Of a DNA stretch of 7,649 bases, positions 6,417-7,649 are shown one piece after another. Origin of the DNA: Candidatus Hydromicrobium americanum (GTDB lineage: Bacteria > Actinomycetota > Humimicrobiia > Humimicrobiales > Humimicrobiaceae); assembly GCA_002779205.1 (NCBI GenBank), contig PEXF01000053.1:1-7649 (forward strand). Reading direction: 5' to 3'. A model generated the notes under the pieces. That model did not search any database, was not told the origin of the DNA, and worked only from the letters and a program-made list of their open reading frames with translations. The position numbers and the translations under genes are program-made. How positions within the stretch are numbered: position 1 is the stretch's first letter; every line of letters begins with the position of its first letter.

Positions 6417-7643
6417 TTACTTTATATATTGATTAGCCATTTCTATCCTTTCAATAATGGGCGGATGGCTATACAGCATCACTTTTATAAAAGGATGAGG
6501 AACTACGTTGGAAAGATTGGAGTCAGCCAATTTAGTCATTAGTGAAATCTGTGTTTCTGGATCACCAGTCAGTTGAATAGTCATTATATCAGCTTGTTTT
6601 TCATGGAACCTGGAAATCGCATTTGGGACTGGAAGGGTAATAAAAGTAAAAATCGAAACTAAAAGAATAATAATCAATATCGATCTAGAATCAGCTACTA
6701 GTCCTATTTCCCCCAGTATTATTTTCAGTAAAAAAATTCCCAGAATTCCACCTACACCACTAAGCGCAAGCCCTTTTAATATATGTAAATATCTCCAGTG
6801 GCTTACTTCATGTACTATTACTGATAAGGCCTCTTTCTCAGAAAACTTGTTTAGCAAATTATCAAATATAACAATGCGTTTTGAATTTCCTAATCCGGTA
6901 AAGTAAGCATTGGCTTTATTTGTTCTCCGGCTGGCATCTGCAACTAATACTTCATTAACCTTAATACCTGCACGCTCAGAAATTTCAACAATCTGGGCCT
7001 TTAAGACCTTATCTTCTAAAGGTTCAAACTTGTAAAAAAGTGGGTCAATAATTAAGGGATATAAATATGTAGCTATGATTAAAAAAATTATCAGTATTGC
7101 TCCTGCTACAACCCACCAGTATTTAGTAACATAAATCATTAAAACATAGAGAACTGTCATAGAAACTGTTGAAATTACTAACGATATTGCCTTGTTTTTG
7201 GCAAAATCTGCAAGCCATGAATTTATGGTTTGAGTGGAAAGACCATATTGGTGTTCGATTACAAAACCTCTAAGATAATCAAGCGGCATTAGCAACAAAT
7301 ATAGCAAAATAAAAAAAAGTGCTATATAACCAGCTAAAAGAATAATCGATATCCTTGAACTTATAGAAAAATACTTCCAGGTTAGTATTGTTACACCTAT
7401 TAAAAAAATCCAGGTTACCAGTTGCCTGGCAATAGATATAGTGGTAGCCATTCTATTATACTGCGAGGCCTTTAGTAAAAAATCTTTATCAAAATATCTT
7501 AACACTTCATTATTGTATGCTGGCTTATACAATATTCCCACCAGAAGTATTGCTATAGCCAGTAAGAATGCTGCAGATATTAAAATGATAAGCAGCCATA
7601 CAACTGATGAGCTTCCATAAAAAATTTTAGATATCATAGCCAT
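6417..7643 (-). CDS. Ste24-like M48 family membrane metalloprotease
   Basis: Integral membrane zinc endopeptidase, 408 residues as read. The N-terminal half (about 10-200) has several hydrophobic helices as in the M48 N-terminal domain of Ste24/CAAX proteases, including EHQYGLSTQT at 130-139. The peptidase part follows: SRRTNKANAYFTGLGNSKRI at 238-257, zinc motif HEVSH at 278-282 (His278, Glu279, His282), two more membrane helices around 291-338, the third ligand Glu348 in SRFHEKQAD (344-352), and SHPPIIERI at 392-400. All catalytic and structural motifs of the family are present. In eukaryotes Ste24 trims prenylated proteins; bacterial members are thought to act in membrane protein turnover, and the substrate here is unknown. 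The start is uncertain: only six bases precede ATG 7643, they hold no ribosome site, the frame stays open to the window edge, and Met3 is an alternative start. Confidence 0.9.
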   Translation of the reverse strand: MAMISKIFYGSSSVVWLLIILISAAFLLAIAILLVGILYKPAYNNEVLRYFDKDFLLKASQYNRMATTISIARQLVTWIFLIGVTILTWKYFSISSRISIILLAGYIALFFILLYLLLMPLDYLRGFVIEHQYGLSTQTINSWLADFAKNKAISLVISTVSMTVLYVLMIYVTKYWWVVAGAILIIFLIIATYLYPLIIDPLFYKFEPLEDKVLKAQIVEISERAGIKVNEVLVADASRRTNKANAYFTGLGNSKRIVIFDNLLNKFSEKEALSVIVHEVSHWRYLHILKGLALSGVGGILGIFLLKIILGEIGLVADSRSILIIILLVSIFTFITLPVPNAISRFHEKQADIMTIQLTGDPETQISLMTKLADSNLSNVVPHPFIKVMLYSHPPIIERIEMANQYIK

Positions 7644-7649
7644 CTTAAT

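Overview
The window is AT-rich bacterial DNA carrying five protein genes with no RNA genes, insertion sequences or CRISPR arrays. The likely source is a low-GC Gram-positive-type bacterium. The reasons are a lipobox-anchored lipoprotein, a LytR-CpsA-Psr (LCP) cell-wall ligase with a single N-terminal membrane anchor, strong Shine-Dalgarno sites (AAGGAG, AGGTGAT) and consensus TATAAT -10 boxes. The lineage cannot be fixed more precisely from the sequence alone.

Layout. On the + strand, 13-834 encodes a lipoprotein with an acidic linker and a complete Ser-Asp-His alpha/beta-hydrolase domain. It converges on a block of four minus-strand genes. Read in their direction of transcription these are: a Ste24-like M48 membrane metalloprotease (7643-6417, start at the window edge); an 842-residue protein joining an AMP-binding acyl-activating domain, an acyl carrier protein and a PlsC-type acyltransferase (6250-3722); an LCP transferase carrying an unusual DUF4214 domain between its membrane anchor and catalytic domain (3611-2346); and a MepA-like MATE efflux protein (2285-930). 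All gaps are short. The 166-bp gap before the acyl-activating gene and the 110-bp gap before the LCP gene each hold a plausible promoter. The MATE gene lies 60 bp behind the LCP gene with no clear promoter or terminator between them, so those two may be co-transcribed. The 95-bp convergent gap contains a near-perfect tandem duplication of 26 bp.

Functional theme. All five products act at or in the cell envelope: a surface hydrolase, a multidrug-type exporter, a cell-wall glycopolymer ligase, a lipid acylation enzyme and a membrane protease. Nothing in the sequence proves that they form one pathway. The two most distinctive items are the DUF4214-LCP fusion, whose DUF4214 part is itself an internal duplication, and the single-chain acyl-activation/carrier/acyl-transfer enzyme, whose domain order is the reverse of E. 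coli Aas. I found no clearly new multi-gene system.
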